This document shows, piece by piece, positions 25,736 through 35,337 of a DNA stretch of 64,000 bases. Where the stretch lies: positions 1 to 64,000 of the forward strand of contig NZ_JAMZMI010000010.1 in the NCBI RefSeq assembly GCF_024714475.1, in the 5' to 3' direction. Origin of the DNA: Marinoscillum sp. MHG1-6 (GTDB lineage: Bacteria > Bacteroidota > Bacteroidia > Cytophagales > Cyclobacteriaceae). The translations under genes were made by a program, and so were the position numbers. How positions within the stretch are numbered: position 1 is the first letter of the stretch; each line of letters begins with the position of its first letter. Below the pieces are notes generated by a model. The model had not been told where the DNA came from and ran no database searches. It worked only from the letters and a program-made list of their open reading frames with translations.

Positions 25736-26650
25736 ATGTCAGTAGTCATCAGTGAATTAACTAAGATTTATGGAGAGCAGCGTGCCGTGGATGCCATCAG
25801 CTTTGAGGCGCCAAAGGGCAAGGTGACGGGCTTTTTAGGTCCGAATGGGGCAGGGAAGTCCACTACCATGAAAATGGCGGTTGGGTATGTGGTGCCCACT
25901 TCAGGATCGATAACACTCGATGGCGTTTCGGTAACCGAAGACCCATTGGAGGTGAAGAAAATGACGGGATATCTTCCGGAGCATAATCCGCTTTACCTGG
26001 ATATGTATGTGCGTGAGTTCCTCCGGTTTATAGGCAGTGCCTACGGCCTCAAAGGATCAACGCTTAAACACAGGGTGGAGGAGATGATCGAGACGGTAGG
26101 GTTGAATCGTGAAAAGAAAAAGAAAATCGGAGCCCTTTCTAAGGGTTATCGTCAAAGGGTCGGACTGGCCCAGGCTTTGATCCATAACCCATCAGTTCTG
26201 ATTCTTGATGAACCGACTACCGGGCTGGATCCAAACCAGATCTTAGAAATACGAGAAGTAATCAAAAACATTAGTCAGGATAAGACGGTGATCCTTTCTA
26301 CACATATTATGCAGGAGGTTGAGGCCATCTGTGATAAAGTGGTGATCATTGATAAGGGACAGATTGTAGCAGATGATCAGCTTACCGTGCTGAAGGAGGG
26401 TATGAATGACTCCAATGGGATCATTATCACCTTTGAGCAGGCGGTTGATAGGCAAGTGTTCGTTTCAGGTGGTTTTGAGCCTAAGGAATATGGAGAGAAT
26501 GCCTACCTCATAGAGTCGGATCGTGATGATCTACGGGCTGCTTTGTTGAAGATCACGTCAGAGAACGACTTACCATTGTTGAGCCTGACCAAAGCACATA
26601 AATCTTTAGAGGAAATCTTTCATCGTCTCACCCAAAACCAAAAATCATGA
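25736..26650 (+). CDS. gldA: Gliding-associated ABC transporter ATP-binding protein GldA
   Basis: 304 residues. Walker A GPNGAGKST (35-43), LSKGYRQRVGLAQAL signature near 134, Walker B LILDEPTTGLDP, and a switch His in STHIMQEVEAICD. The C-terminal 80 residues form the regulatory domain seen in GldA. With GldF and GldG it forms an ABC complex required for gliding in Flavobacterium; in non-gliding Bacteroidota the same genes exist with unknown function. The start abuts the SDR stop and the stop overlaps gldF (ATGA). Confidence 0.9.
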   Translation: MSVVISELTKIYGEQRAVDAISFEAPKGKVTGFLGPNGAGKSTTMKMAVGYVVPTSGSITLDGVSVTEDPLEVKKMTGYLPEHNPLYLDMYVREFLRFIGSAYGLKGSTLKHRVEEMIETVGLNREKKKKIGALSKGYRQRVGLAQALIHNPSVLILDEPTTGLDPNQILEIREVIKNISQDKTVILSTHIMQEVEAICDKVVIIDKGQIVADDQLTVLKEGMNDSNGIIITFEQAVDRQVFVSGGFEPKEYGENAYLIESDRDDLRAALLKITSENDLPLLSLTKAHKSLEEIFHRLTQNQKS

Positions 26651-27372
26651 TCAGCATTTTTCTGAAAGAGATCAACGAGTTTTTGGATTCACTCATCGCC
26701 TATGTGGTGATTGGGGTGTTTTTGGTGGGCATAGGCTTGCTGATGTGGGTGTTTCCCGATACGAACGTTTTGGATTACGGCTATGCGAGCATGGAACCGG
26801 TATTTTCATTAGGACCCTATGTTTTCATGTTCCTGATTCCGGCGATTACCATGAAGTCGTTTGCTGAGGAGAAACGCAATGGGACCCTGGAGCTATTGTA
26901 CACCTTGCCGTTCCGGGAGATTGATGTGATCATGGGGAAATTTCTGGCAGGCTATTTCCTTGTGTTATTCTCAGTCCTCCCTACACTGGTCTATTATTTT
27001 TCCCTTTTTCAGCTAGGTAACCCGGCCGGAAACCTTGACACACCGGGGATCATGGGGTCGTATATAGGTTTATTATTGTTGGGCGGAGTGTTTACCGCTG
27101 TTGGGATTCTTTCCTCTGCATTGACGGGTAATCAAATCGTATCATTTATCCTTTCCGCATTTCTCTGCTTCCTGTTATATGCAGGTTTTGATTCGCTGGC
27201 GGGTATCAATATCTGGGCGGATTGGTCTTACCTGATCTCGGAGCTCGGGATAATGGCTCACTATTCTTCGATGAGTAAAGGATTGATTGATTTGGTTGAC
27301 TTGGCCTATTTCATCGGTGCCATCGCTATTGTATTAATGTTCACAAAACTGATTCTGGGACTAAAGAAATGA
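26647..27372 (+). CDS. gldF: Gliding-associated ABC transporter permease GldF
   Basis: 241 residues with six membrane segments. FAEEKRNGTLELLYTLPF is the conserved ABC-2 permease motif after helix 2. It pairs with GldA and the membrane protein GldG. It overlaps both neighbours by 4 bases, so the genes are translated together. Confidence 0.9.
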   Translation: MISIFLKEINEFLDSLIAYVVIGVFLVGIGLLMWVFPDTNVLDYGYASMEPVFSLGPYVFMFLIPAITMKSFAEEKRNGTLELLYTLPFREIDVIMGKFLAGYFLVLFSVLPTLVYYFSLFQLGNPAGNLDTPGIMGSYIGLLLLGGVFTAVGILSSALTGNQIVSFILSAFLCFLLYAGFDSLAGINIWADWSYLISELGIMAHYSSMSKGLIDLVDLAYFIGAIAIVLMFTKLILGLKK

Positions 27373-29054
27373 TCAACTGGAAAAGTCACCGGCTTCACTT
27401 ATTGCTCCAATTGGTGCTGACACTGGCATTGGTATGGTTAGCATTTCAGTTGGCTGACCGATTTAGGGTAAGGGTGGATATGACCGAAGAAGACCGATTT
27501 AGCCTGACCGATCAAACGAAGAATTTATTGAATCGTCTGGATGAGGATGTTTACGTGGATGTCTATTTGGGAGGAGAGCTTCCTTCAAATTTCCTACGAT
27601 TCCAAAAGTCTATAAGAGAAACCCTGGAAGAGTTTTCCATCTATGCTGCCACGACCATTAACTATCGCTTCATCGATCCTTCCGTGGCCAAAAGTACTCA
27701 GGCAAGAAATCGCTACTACCAGGATCTCATCAATCGTGGATTGCAACCGACCAACCTCAGTTATTCGAAAGATGGTCAAAATTCGCAGAAATGGGTTTTC
27801 CCAGGCGTGATCTTGTCATACAGGGGTAGAGAGACAGCAATCAATTTATTGAAAGGGAACCGTACCTCCAGTCCGGATGAGATGATCAATCAGGCCATTG
27901 AGGGAATTGAGTATGAACTGGCGAGTGGCATTATTCAGCTATCTGAGCTGAGGAGAAAAAAGGTAGGATTGGTTGTTGGGCACAATGAACCTGATACTAC
28001 TCAGCTGGCAGGATTTACGAACCTGATCTTATCCAAGTATGATCTTTACCGGCTAAACCTTCCTGAAAAAAATACGGCGATCACAGGTTATGATCTGCTG
28101 GTAGTCGCCAAGCCCACTACCGGATTTTCAGACCGGGAGAAATTTCTTCTTGATCAATATGTGATGAAAGGTGGAAAGTTGCTTTTCTTCCTGGATGCCT
28201 TGAGTGTCAACATGGATAGTGCCTCAGGAGATGGAACGGTAGCTATTCCATACCAGACTAATCTAACGGACCTACTTTTTAAATATGGAGTCCGCATCAA
28301 TCAGGACTACGTAACAGACCTTAACTGTGGGGACTTTCCAATTGTAGCGGGGAACATTGGAAATCAGCCTCAGATCAGGATGTTGCCTTGGCCGTATTTT
28401 CCGGTGATCACCAATTATGGAACGCACCCGGCAGTAAGAAATCTGGATGCGGTTATGATGCGTTTTACTTCTTCCATGGATACCGTTAAGGCCATGGGCA
28501 TCAAGAAAACGCCTTTGCTTTTGACTTCTGCTCACACCAAGGTGATCGGTGCACCCATACAAGTGAGCTTTAATGATCTTAAGTCAGATCTTTTGCCTGA
28601 TAAATTTCAAGCAGGGCCCAAGGTGCTAGGTTATTTGCTTGAGGGACCATTCACCTCCCTTTATAAAAACAAGTTTCCTCCAAGGGGCTTCGATCGCAAT
28701 AAGATGATCGATGAAGGAACTGCTACCAAAATAGTAGTGCTGTCAGATGGTGATTTGATCCGAAATGAATTAAGTCTGGAAGACGGGACACCATTGTCAT
28801 TAGGTGTTGAACCATACAGCCAGGCCAGATATGCCAATGAAGACCTCATTCTGAATCTGGTCGATTATCTGATGGATGAGGAGGGGATTATCCAGTCGCG
28901 AACCAAAGAGATCAAGATACGACCATTGGATAAAGTGAGGGTAAAAGAGGAACGACTTAAGTGGCAACTTATCAATCTGGTGGCGCCAGTGCTGTTACTA
29001 TTGGTGTTTGGTGTTGTGAAAATGTTTGTGAGGAAAAGCAAAAACAAATTCTGA
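27369..29054 (+). CDS. gldG: Gliding-associated protein GldG
   Basis: 561 residues. One N-terminal membrane segment (about 11-29), a long periplasmic region typical of ABC-type uncharacterised transport proteins (VDMTEEDRFSLTDQTKNLLNRLDEDV and VVAKPTTGFSDREKFLLDQYVMKGGKLLFFLDA), and a C-terminal membrane segment (about 533-553). It is the third subunit of the GldAFG complex. Its stop overlaps the next start (TGATG). Confidence 0.88.
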   Translation: MINWKSHRLHLLLQLVLTLALVWLAFQLADRFRVRVDMTEEDRFSLTDQTKNLLNRLDEDVYVDVYLGGELPSNFLRFQKSIRETLEEFSIYAATTINYRFIDPSVAKSTQARNRYYQDLINRGLQPTNLSYSKDGQNSQKWVFPGVILSYRGRETAINLLKGNRTSSPDEMINQAIEGIEYELASGIIQLSELRRKKVGLVVGHNEPDTTQLAGFTNLILSKYDLYRLNLPEKNTAITGYDLLVVAKPTTGFSDREKFLLDQYVMKGGKLLFFLDALSVNMDSASGDGTVAIPYQTNLTDLLFKYGVRINQDYVTDLNCGDFPIVAGNIGNQPQIRMLPWPYFPVITNYGTHPAVRNLDAVMMRFTSSMDTVKAMGIKKTPLLLTSAHTKVIGAPIQVSFNDLKSDLLPDKFQAGPKVLGYLLEGPFTSLYKNKFPPRGFDRNKMIDEGTATKIVVLSDGDLIRNELSLEDGTPLSLGVEPYSQARYANEDLILNLVDYLMDEEGIIQSRTKEIKIRPLDKVRVKEERLKWQLINLVAPVLLLLVFGVVKMFVRKSKNKF

Positions 29055-29956
29055 TGGAGAAAAAGAATAAACTGCTTTTGACCTTGATCATGGTGGTCGT
29101 AGCGATCAACCTGGGTTTGTTTCTTGTGCCGAAGAAAGGCTCCTCAGTTTCTTTTGACGAGCGCATGTTTGTGCTTCCTGATACCGCATCTGTTGATCAA
29201 ATATCTTTTGTTGGGGAAAATGAATATTCATTAACAGAATCCAATGGGCGATGGTTGGTCAATGAGGATAATCCAGTCGATGAAGGTTTGATGCGTTTGC
29301 TCATGTCCATCATGCAGCGGGTGAGAGTAAAGCGACCTGTGGCTGAGGTGTCACAGGAAGGAGTGAAGGTGATTTTTGGAAATAATGATGCGAACTCTTT
29401 TGTCGTAAGCGGAAATGCTACCCGCACCAAGACCTACTTCACTCAGGGAGGAAAGAGCTATGAGGTTGAAATCCCGGGTTACAGAGATTACCTGGCCAGC
29501 ATTTTTGAGCTGCATCCTGACCAGTGGAGGGATCGTCTGGTGTTAGATGAGAGCTGGAGAACGATTCAGGAATTAAAGCTGGATTATGTCGAGGGGGATG
29601 ATAGGGGCTTTGATATTCGGTTCAATGATGAGTTTTTCGTGGTAGAAAATGTCAGTCCAATAGATTCTTCAGGGGTGGTGGAGTACCTCAACCAGTTCCA
29701 ATACTTGCAGGCTAATGAAAGAATTAGTGTTGGGAGGTTTCCAAAATATGATACACTCGCAAAGGCTACTCCATTGGCGTTGCTATCCATTGAGTCCATC
29801 AATTCCCTTGAAACCATGACTTACAAAATTTATGAAAAACTTCCGGGAGAAGGGTTTCATCTCGTCGTGGGACCCGATGGGGAAATGCTGATTTTTGATC
29901 AGCGGAGGGTATCTCAAATCCTTCGCAAACGTGATGATTTTAAACTCTCTGAGTGA
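29054..29956 (+). CDS. DUF4340 domain protein
   Basis: 300 residues from the ATG at 29054, chosen because it overlaps the gldG stop; the frame is open further upstream but that part is antisense-like and not conserved. An N-terminal membrane anchor (about 6-23) is followed by repeats of the DUF4340 type (SVDQISFVGENEYSLTESNGRWLVNED and IQELKLDYVEGDDRGFDIRF). DUF4340 genes commonly follow gldG-like genes in Bacteroidota and spirochaetes, suggesting an accessory, outward-facing part of the same transporter. Function is not known. Confidence 0.8.
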   Translation: MEKKNKLLLTLIMVVVAINLGLFLVPKKGSSVSFDERMFVLPDTASVDQISFVGENEYSLTESNGRWLVNEDNPVDEGLMRLLMSIMQRVRVKRPVAEVSQEGVKVIFGNNDANSFVVSGNATRTKTYFTQGGKSYEVEIPGYRDYLASIFELHPDQWRDRLVLDESWRTIQELKLDYVEGDDRGFDIRFNDEFFVVENVSPIDSSGVVEYLNQFQYLQANERISVGRFPKYDTLAKATPLALLSIESINSLETMTYKIYEKLPGEGFHLVVGPDGEMLIFDQRRVSQILRKRDDFKLSE

Positions 29957-30085
29957 GTTTACTTCAAGGGCTGATTTATCAAAATTTGTTCTTAAATTTG
30001 GCACCCAAATCTAACTTGATAAAAGGACCATCTTGAAATCATTTTTTGAATTCCATGTGGCCTTGCGTCGTCAAAAAACATACAC

Positions 30086-31210
30086 ATGAAATTTATTGTT
30101 TCTTCATCATACCTACTGAAACAGCTTTCCGCAATCAACGGCGTGATCACTACCAACCCTGTTGTGCCTATTCTTGAAAATTTTTTGTTCGAGATCAATG
30201 AAGGTACGTTGACCATTACTGCGTCTGATTTGCAGACGAGTATGATTACTGAAATGGAGGTGGAAGCCAAGGAGGATGGTAGTATCGCGATCCCGGCGAA
30301 GATCCTGATGGAGACGTTAAGAAACCTTCCTGAGCAGCCAGTGACCTTTACGATTGACTCAGATACTTACAGCATCGAGATCAATTCGGATAATGGTCGT
30401 TATAAGCTGTCAGGAGAGAATGCAACAGACTTCCCTAAGATCCCGTCGGTATCTGATGGATATTCAGTGAATATTTCTTCAGGTGTATTAGCGCAGGCAA
30501 TCAACAATACGATCTTCGCGACAAGCAATGATGAGCTTCGTCCGGCGATGACGGGTGTATATATCAAGTTAGACGAAACGAATACAACATTTGTAGCCAC
30601 GGATAGTCACCGATTGATCCGATACAGAAGGGTAGATGTGGCTGCTGACATGGGGCACAGTATGATCATCCCTCGAAAAGCTTTAACGTTGTTGAAATCA
30701 ACGTTGCCATCTGAGAATACCAATGTGAATGTTGAGTTCAATGCTTCAAACGCCTTCTTCAACTTTAACAGCGTGAAGATGATCTGTCGTTTGATCGACG
30801 AGCGATTCCCTGATTATGAAAATGTGATCCCGGTGGACAATGACAACACTATGGTGATCAATAAAGGAGCGTTGTTAAGCTCTTTGAAAAGGATCGCGAT
30901 CTATGCAAACAAAACCACTCACCAGGTAAGATTAAAAATTACCGGAAGTGAACTGATGATCTCGGCCGAAGACCTTGACTTCTCTAACGAAGCGAATGAG
31001 CGACTATCTTGTGAGCATGACGGGGAGGATATCGAAATCGGGTTCAACGCGAAATTTTTGATCGAGATGCTTTCTAACCTCGAAGGAGACGATCTTACCT
31101 TGAAGTTGAGCGCTCCAAACAGAGCGGGTATCATCACTCCAAATGATAAAGATGAAAACGAAGATATTCTGATGCTGGTAATGCCGGTAATGTTGAATAA
31201 CTACGTTTAA
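30086..31210 (+). CDS. dnaN: DNA polymerase III sliding clamp, beta subunit
   Basis: 374 residues in three repeated clamp domains. It begins MKFIVSSSYLLKQLSAINGVI and ends with LMLVMPVMLNNYV, where E. coli has the MPMRL tail. FVATDSHRLIRYR and RFPDYENVIP are conserved. It forms the ring that tethers the replicative polymerase to DNA. Here it is away from dnaA, as in many Bacteroidota. A strong terminator follows. The 129-base gap before it must hold its promoter. Confidence 0.97.
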   Translation: MKFIVSSSYLLKQLSAINGVITTNPVVPILENFLFEINEGTLTITASDLQTSMITEMEVEAKEDGSIAIPAKILMETLRNLPEQPVTFTIDSDTYSIEINSDNGRYKLSGENATDFPKIPSVSDGYSVNISSGVLAQAINNTIFATSNDELRPAMTGVYIKLDETNTTFVATDSHRLIRYRRVDVAADMGHSMIIPRKALTLLKSTLPSENTNVNVEFNASNAFFNFNSVKMICRLIDERFPDYENVIPVDNDNTMVINKGALLSSLKRIAIYANKTTHQVRLKITGSELMISAEDLDFSNEANERLSCEHDGEDIEIGFNAKFLIEMLSNLEGDDLTLKLSAPNRAGIITPNDKDENEDILMLVMPVMLNNYV

Positions 31211-31233
31211 TTGAGATAAACTAAAGACCTAAT

Positions 31234-31268
31234 AAAAAGCCCGAAATCGTAAGATTTCGGGCTTTTTT
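31234..31268 (+). terminator. Bidirectional terminator between dnaN and topA
   Basis: GCCCGAAATC (31239-31248) pairs with GATTTCGGGC (31253-31262), with A-run before and T6 after. It ends dnaN rightward and topA leftward. Confidence 0.92.
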
Positions 31269-31298
31269 GGTTTTTCCTAGTAAGGTATTTAGCAACCC

Positions 31299-33623
31299 TT
31301 ATTTCTTCTTTGCTCTGCCTCGTCCCTTTTTCTCTGGAGTTTTTTCTGCCAGCTCCTTACATTCCTCGTAAGTGAGATCTTCTGGTTTTTTATCCTTCGG
31401 GATTTTCACATTTTTCTTTCCAAACTTGATGTATGGCCCAAAGCGTCCATTCAGTACCTGCACGTCTGGGTCCTCGTCAAAGACCTTGATGAACTTATTC
31501 GCATCGGCTTCTCTTTTAGCCAGGATCAATTCGATCGCCTCGTCCTCAGTAATTGTTAATGGATCCTGCTCTTTTTTCAGAGAGACAAATTTACCATCAT
31601 GTCTGACGTACGGACCGAAACGTCCAATCGCAGCGACCATCACTTTACCTTCGAATTCACCTACAGTGCGTGGAAGTTTGAATAGCTCAAGTGCTTCTTC
31701 CAGTGTAATATTCTCTATGAACTGGCCTTTCTTTAAGCTAGCATATTGCGGTTTTTCATCCTCTTCATTCTCCGGGCTTTCTCCAAGCTGGGCGTAAGCT
31801 CCGTACCTTCCCATACGCACATATACATTCTTGCCTGTATTTGGATCTTCTCCCAGTTCTCTTGCTGCAGAGATGTCAGCCCGTTGAACATTCGCAGTGT
31901 CCTGAACCTTCTCGTGGAATTTGCCATAGAAAGACTGGATCATGCTTTCCCATGATTTTCCTCCCTGAGCGATGTCGTCAAATTCTTTTTCAACATCTGC
32001 TGTGAAGGAATAGTCTACCACGTTGGTGAAATGCTCCACAAGGAAGTCATTCACAATCATGGCAATATTCGTTGGGAACAATTTGTTCTTCTCCGTTCCG
32101 GTAATCTCGGTCTTCGTCTGCTTGCTGGTGCTACCACCTTCAAGCGTCAGCTCTGTATAGTTTCTTTCTCTTCCGTCTCTTGACTCCTTGATCACATATT
32201 CTCTTTTCTGGATCGTAGAGATGGTCGGCGCATAGGTTGATGGACGTCCAATGCCCATTTCTTCCAGTTGCTTCACCAGGCTCGCTTCCGTATATCTTGC
32301 CGGTGGTCTGCTGAACCCTTCCTTACCAATCATTTTGGCTAGTTCCAGCTTTTGTCCGATCGTCAAAGGAGGGAGCATAGATTTTTGCTCTTCATCATCC
32401 TCATCATCAGTTGATTCCAGATAGACTTTCAGAAATCCTTCAAACTTGATGACCTCGCCTCTGGCGACCATTACCTCGTCAGTAGTTGAGATGTTAATAG
32501 AAGCAGTAGTTTTTTCTAAACGGGCTTCTGACATCTGAGAGGCGATCGCTCGTTTCCAGATCAGGTCATAAAGTCTGCTCTCGGCTGAACTACCACCTAA
32601 ACTGTGCGTGCCGAAGTTCGTTGGACGGATCGCTTCGTGAGCTTCCTGTGCCGACTCTGATTTTGTTTTGAATGCTCTTGTTTGAACGTAATCGTTTCCA
32701 AAGGAAGAGCTGATCTCAGCCGCAGCACCATTGATAGCCTCCTGTGAAAGGTTCACTGAGTCCGTTCTCATGTAAGTGATCTTACCAGACTCATAAAGCT
32801 TTTGAGCCAGCGACATCGTATAAGAAACGGAATACCCCAATTTTCTACTTGCTTCCTGCTGTAGGGTAGAGGTAGTAAAAGGGGGGGCCGGCTGCTTCTT
32901 CGCAGGTTTAGTTTCCAGGTTGCTGATAGAAAACTCAGCACCAATACATTTATTTAAGAACTCTTGCGCTTCTTCTTCTGTCTTGAATTTCTTGCCAAGC
33001 TCGGCATAAAGGGTCTTGCCCTGATCCAGATTGAATTGGGCAGTAATTTTGAAGCTTGACTCCGCTTCAAATTTTTCAATATCCCTTTCTCGCTCCACGA
33101 CCAGTCGCACCGCTACGGATTGAACCCTTCCTGCAGAAAGCCCTCTTTTAACCTTCTTCCATAATACGGGCGACAGTTCGAATCCCACCAATCGGTCGAG
33201 AATCCTTCTGGCCTGCTGCGCATTCACCAAATCGATATCGATCCCTCTTGGGTTTTGAATAGCATTCTGGATGGCATTTTTGGTGATCTCCCTAAAAACG
33301 ATCCTTCGGGTTTTCTCATCATTTAGGCTCAAAGCCTCTTTTAGATGCCAGCTGATGGCTTCCCCTTCACGGTCATCATCACTCGCGAGGTAGATGATGT
33401 CTGCTTCCTTGGTTAACTTCTTAAGTTCCTTAATGACATCCTTCTTGTCGGAGGAAATTTCGTAAGTAGGACGAAAACCATTTTCAATGTCAATGGCCTT
33501 ATCACCTTTCGGCAAATCGCGTACGTGACCGTAGCTGGATTTAACGGTAAAATCCTTTCCCAAATACCCTTCAATTGTCTTTGCCTTGGCTGGCGACTCC
33601 ACTATTACGAGATTCTTTGCCAT
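31299..33623 (-). CDS. topA: DNA topoisomerase I
   Basis: 774 residues. TOPRIM domain: VESPAKAKTIEGYLG (7-21) and ASDDDREGEAISWHL. The catalytic tyrosine is in ITYMRTDSVNLS (about 290). Instead of zinc fingers the C-terminus holds repeats with GRFGPYV (about 660-735) and a basic tail GRGRAKKK, as usual in Bacteroidota. It relaxes negative supercoils. A run of seven G (on the plus strand at about 32881-32887) lies within the PAPPFTTSTLQQEAS segment, a potential slippage site but in frame here. It diverges from the SixA-like gene. Confidence 0.96.
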   Translation of the reverse strand: MAKNLVIVESPAKAKTIEGYLGKDFTVKSSYGHVRDLPKGDKAIDIENGFRPTYEISSDKKDVIKELKKLTKEADIIYLASDDDREGEAISWHLKEALSLNDEKTRRIVFREITKNAIQNAIQNPRGIDIDLVNAQQARRILDRLVGFELSPVLWKKVKRGLSAGRVQSVAVRLVVERERDIEKFEAESSFKITAQFNLDQGKTLYAELGKKFKTEEEAQEFLNKCIGAEFSISNLETKPAKKQPAPPFTTSTLQQEASRKLGYSVSYTMSLAQKLYESGKITYMRTDSVNLSQEAINGAAAEISSSFGNDYVQTRAFKTKSESAQEAHEAIRPTNFGTHSLGGSSAESRLYDLIWKRAIASQMSEARLEKTTASINISTTDEVMVARGEVIKFEGFLKVYLESTDDEDDEEQKSMLPPLTIGQKLELAKMIGKEGFSRPPARYTEASLVKQLEEMGIGRPSTYAPTISTIQKREYVIKESRDGRERNYTELTLEGGSTSKQTKTEITGTEKNKLFPTNIAMIVNDFLVEHFTNVVDYSFTADVEKEFDDIAQGGKSWESMIQSFYGKFHEKVQDTANVQRADISAARELGEDPNTGKNVYVRMGRYGAYAQLGESPENEEDEKPQYASLKKGQFIENITLEEALELFKLPRTVGEFEGKVMVAAIGRFGPYVRHDGKFVSLKKEQDPLTITEDEAIELILAKREADANKFIKVFDEDPDVQVLNGRFGPYIKFGKKNVKIPKDKKPEDLTYEECKELAEKTPEKKGRGRAKKK

Positions 33624-33698
33624 TATATTAATTCAAATTTTATCGCTAAAATATCTCCAAATTTCATTAATTGCTTTAGAATACAACCAATGAAGGAT

Positions 33699-33721
33699 GC
33701 ATAATTAACAAGTAATTATGC
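33699..33721. promoter_or_regulatory. Inverted repeat in the topA/sixA divergent region
   Basis: GCATAATTA (33699-33707) and TAATTATGC (33713-33721) form a perfect 9-base inverted repeat around ACAAG, 25 bases before the SixA-like start and 76 before topA. No T-run follows. It is a plausible operator. Confidence 0.38.
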
Positions 33722-33745
33722 TAACACAAACTGAAATCCGCAAAG

Positions 33746-34216
33746 ATGGTTAGAAAAATTTATCTCCTAAGACACGGTGAGGCACTTCCGCCACAAGCAG
33801 GATCGAAGGACTTTGAGCGGTCTCTCAGCTCTAAAGGAGTTGCTCAGATTAAGGAATTGGCGAAGTCCCTGGATCCGCATGTGTTTGATCCAACATTAGT
33901 GTATTGCAGTCCTTCCATACGCACTAAAATGACCTTGCAACACCTGACCGAAACCATGAATGTCGATTGGGAGGTTGAGTTTAGAGATGAGGTCTATGAA
34001 GCTTCGGTAAAAACCCTCTTTGATATGATCTGCGATACGGATCATTCCATATATCAATTGTTGCTGATTGGCCATAACCCGGGTATCAGCTACCTCGCTG
34101 AATACCTTGCCGGGGAATCTATTTCCGGACTTGAGCCCGGACAATTAATTAAGCTGGATTACGGATTGGGTGACTGGAAAAACATTTCTCAGGACACCTG
34201 CAGTATTTTTCAATGA
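33746..34216 (+). CDS. SixA-like phosphohistidine phosphatase
   Basis: 156 residues. LLRHGEA near 7-13 carries the RHG catalytic motif of the histidine phosphatase superfamily, and LLIGHNPGISYLAEYL supplies the second His. Short length and the SLSSKGVAQIKELAKSL segment match SixA. It removes phosphate from phosphohistidine proteins or a small substrate. The stop overlaps the glycerate kinase start (ATGA). Confidence 0.85.
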   Translation: MVRKIYLLRHGEALPPQAGSKDFERSLSSKGVAQIKELAKSLDPHVFDPTLVYCSPSIRTKMTLQHLTETMNVDWEVEFRDEVYEASVKTLFDMICDTDHSIYQLLLIGHNPGISYLAEYLAGESISGLEPGQLIKLDYGLGDWKNISQDTCSIFQ

Positions 34217-35337
34217 ATGTATTGATCAGTCCGAATGCGTTTAAGGGTGCATTGAATGCCAATGAAGTGGCTTTGGCCATTGAAGCCGGACTGAAAAGAT
34301 CATCCCACGAATTTCAAATTATCAGGTTGCCTATTGCCGATGGAGGGGATGGCACGCTTTCCATTCTTGCTGAAGCGTGCAAAGCCAGATTATTTACTGA
34401 TCAATATCCTGATCCCCTTGGGAGAGAAGTCACAGCGAGCTATGGCTGGATGGAAAGGGAAAATGTGGCCATTGTCGAAATGGCGGAGGCCTCGGGCATT
34501 CGACATCTTAACACAGACGAACTAAACCCCTGGGTGGCTACCTCTTGTGGGACGGGGGTGATCATAAAAGAGGCCGTCGAAAAGGGCGCTAAAGAGATTT
34601 GGTTGAGTGTGGGAGGAAGTGCTTCCGTTGATGGTGGCATGGGACTGCTGGAGGCCCTCGGAGTGGTTTTTTATGATGCCGATGGTAGTCCAATACATGG
34701 CGTATGCCCCGAAAAATTCTTTTTGATTGATGATATTGATGTTTCTGAAGCCAGCAACTTGCTCGATGGCGTGTCCATTCAGGTATTTTGTGATGTGTCC
34801 AATCCGCTTCTAGGGGAAGAAGGCGCGGCACGTGTTTTTGGACCGCAAAAAGGAGCAAGTATGGCGGATGTCCCAAAATTGGAACTGGCATTGGCTCACC
34901 TTAATAATATATGTCTCAAGAAAACAGGATCAGATGTCTCGGCAATTAAACACGGTGGTGCCGCCGGAGGGATTTCAGCCTTTCTACATGGGTTTTTGAA
35001 TGCGGAACTATTGGATGGCGCCAGCAATCTTTTGGATAAGGTTGGTTTTCATCAAAAGCTACAATGGGCCGATGTGGTCATCACCGGAGAGGGTAAGATC
35101 GACTCACAGACGCTTTCGGGAAAGGGCCCTGGATTAGTAGCGTACCTGGCAAATAAAGCTGGTAAATACGTGGTCGGGATCTGTGGAGAAGCTGAAGTCC
35201 TTGTTGATGGTCCCTTTAATGAACTGCTCAGCATCAACCATCCAATGGATAATTTGCTAGAATCGATGAGGAAGACAGGAGATAACCTGGAAATTGCCGC
35301 CAGAAAACTAGGCGACCGACTAAGGCAAGACTTATAA
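34213..35337 (+). CDS. Glycerate kinase, type I (GarK/GlxK family)
   Basis: 374 residues. SPNAFKGALNANEVALAIEAGL at the start, PIADGGDGTL, LSVGGSASVDGGMGLLEALG and ITGEGKIDSQTLSGKGP are all family motifs. It phosphorylates glycerate in the cytoplasm, feeding glycolysis; family members are most often 2-kinases. No glyoxylate carboligase or tartronate reductase gene is next to it. It is coupled to the SixA-like gene, and its 3' end overlaps the convergent TlpA-like gene by 6 bases. Confidence 0.9.
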   Translation: MNVLISPNAFKGALNANEVALAIEAGLKRSSHEFQIIRLPIADGGDGTLSILAEACKARLFTDQYPDPLGREVTASYGWMERENVAIVEMAEASGIRHLNTDELNPWVATSCGTGVIIKEAVEKGAKEIWLSVGGSASVDGGMGLLEALGVVFYDADGSPIHGVCPEKFFLIDDIDVSEASNLLDGVSIQVFCDVSNPLLGEEGAARVFGPQKGASMADVPKLELALAHLNNICLKKTGSDVSAIKHGGAAGGISAFLHGFLNAELLDGASNLLDKVGFHQKLQWADVVITGEGKIDSQTLSGKGPGLVAYLANKAGKYVVGICGEAEVLVDGPFNELLSINHPMDNLLESMRKTGDNLEIAARKLGDRLRQDL

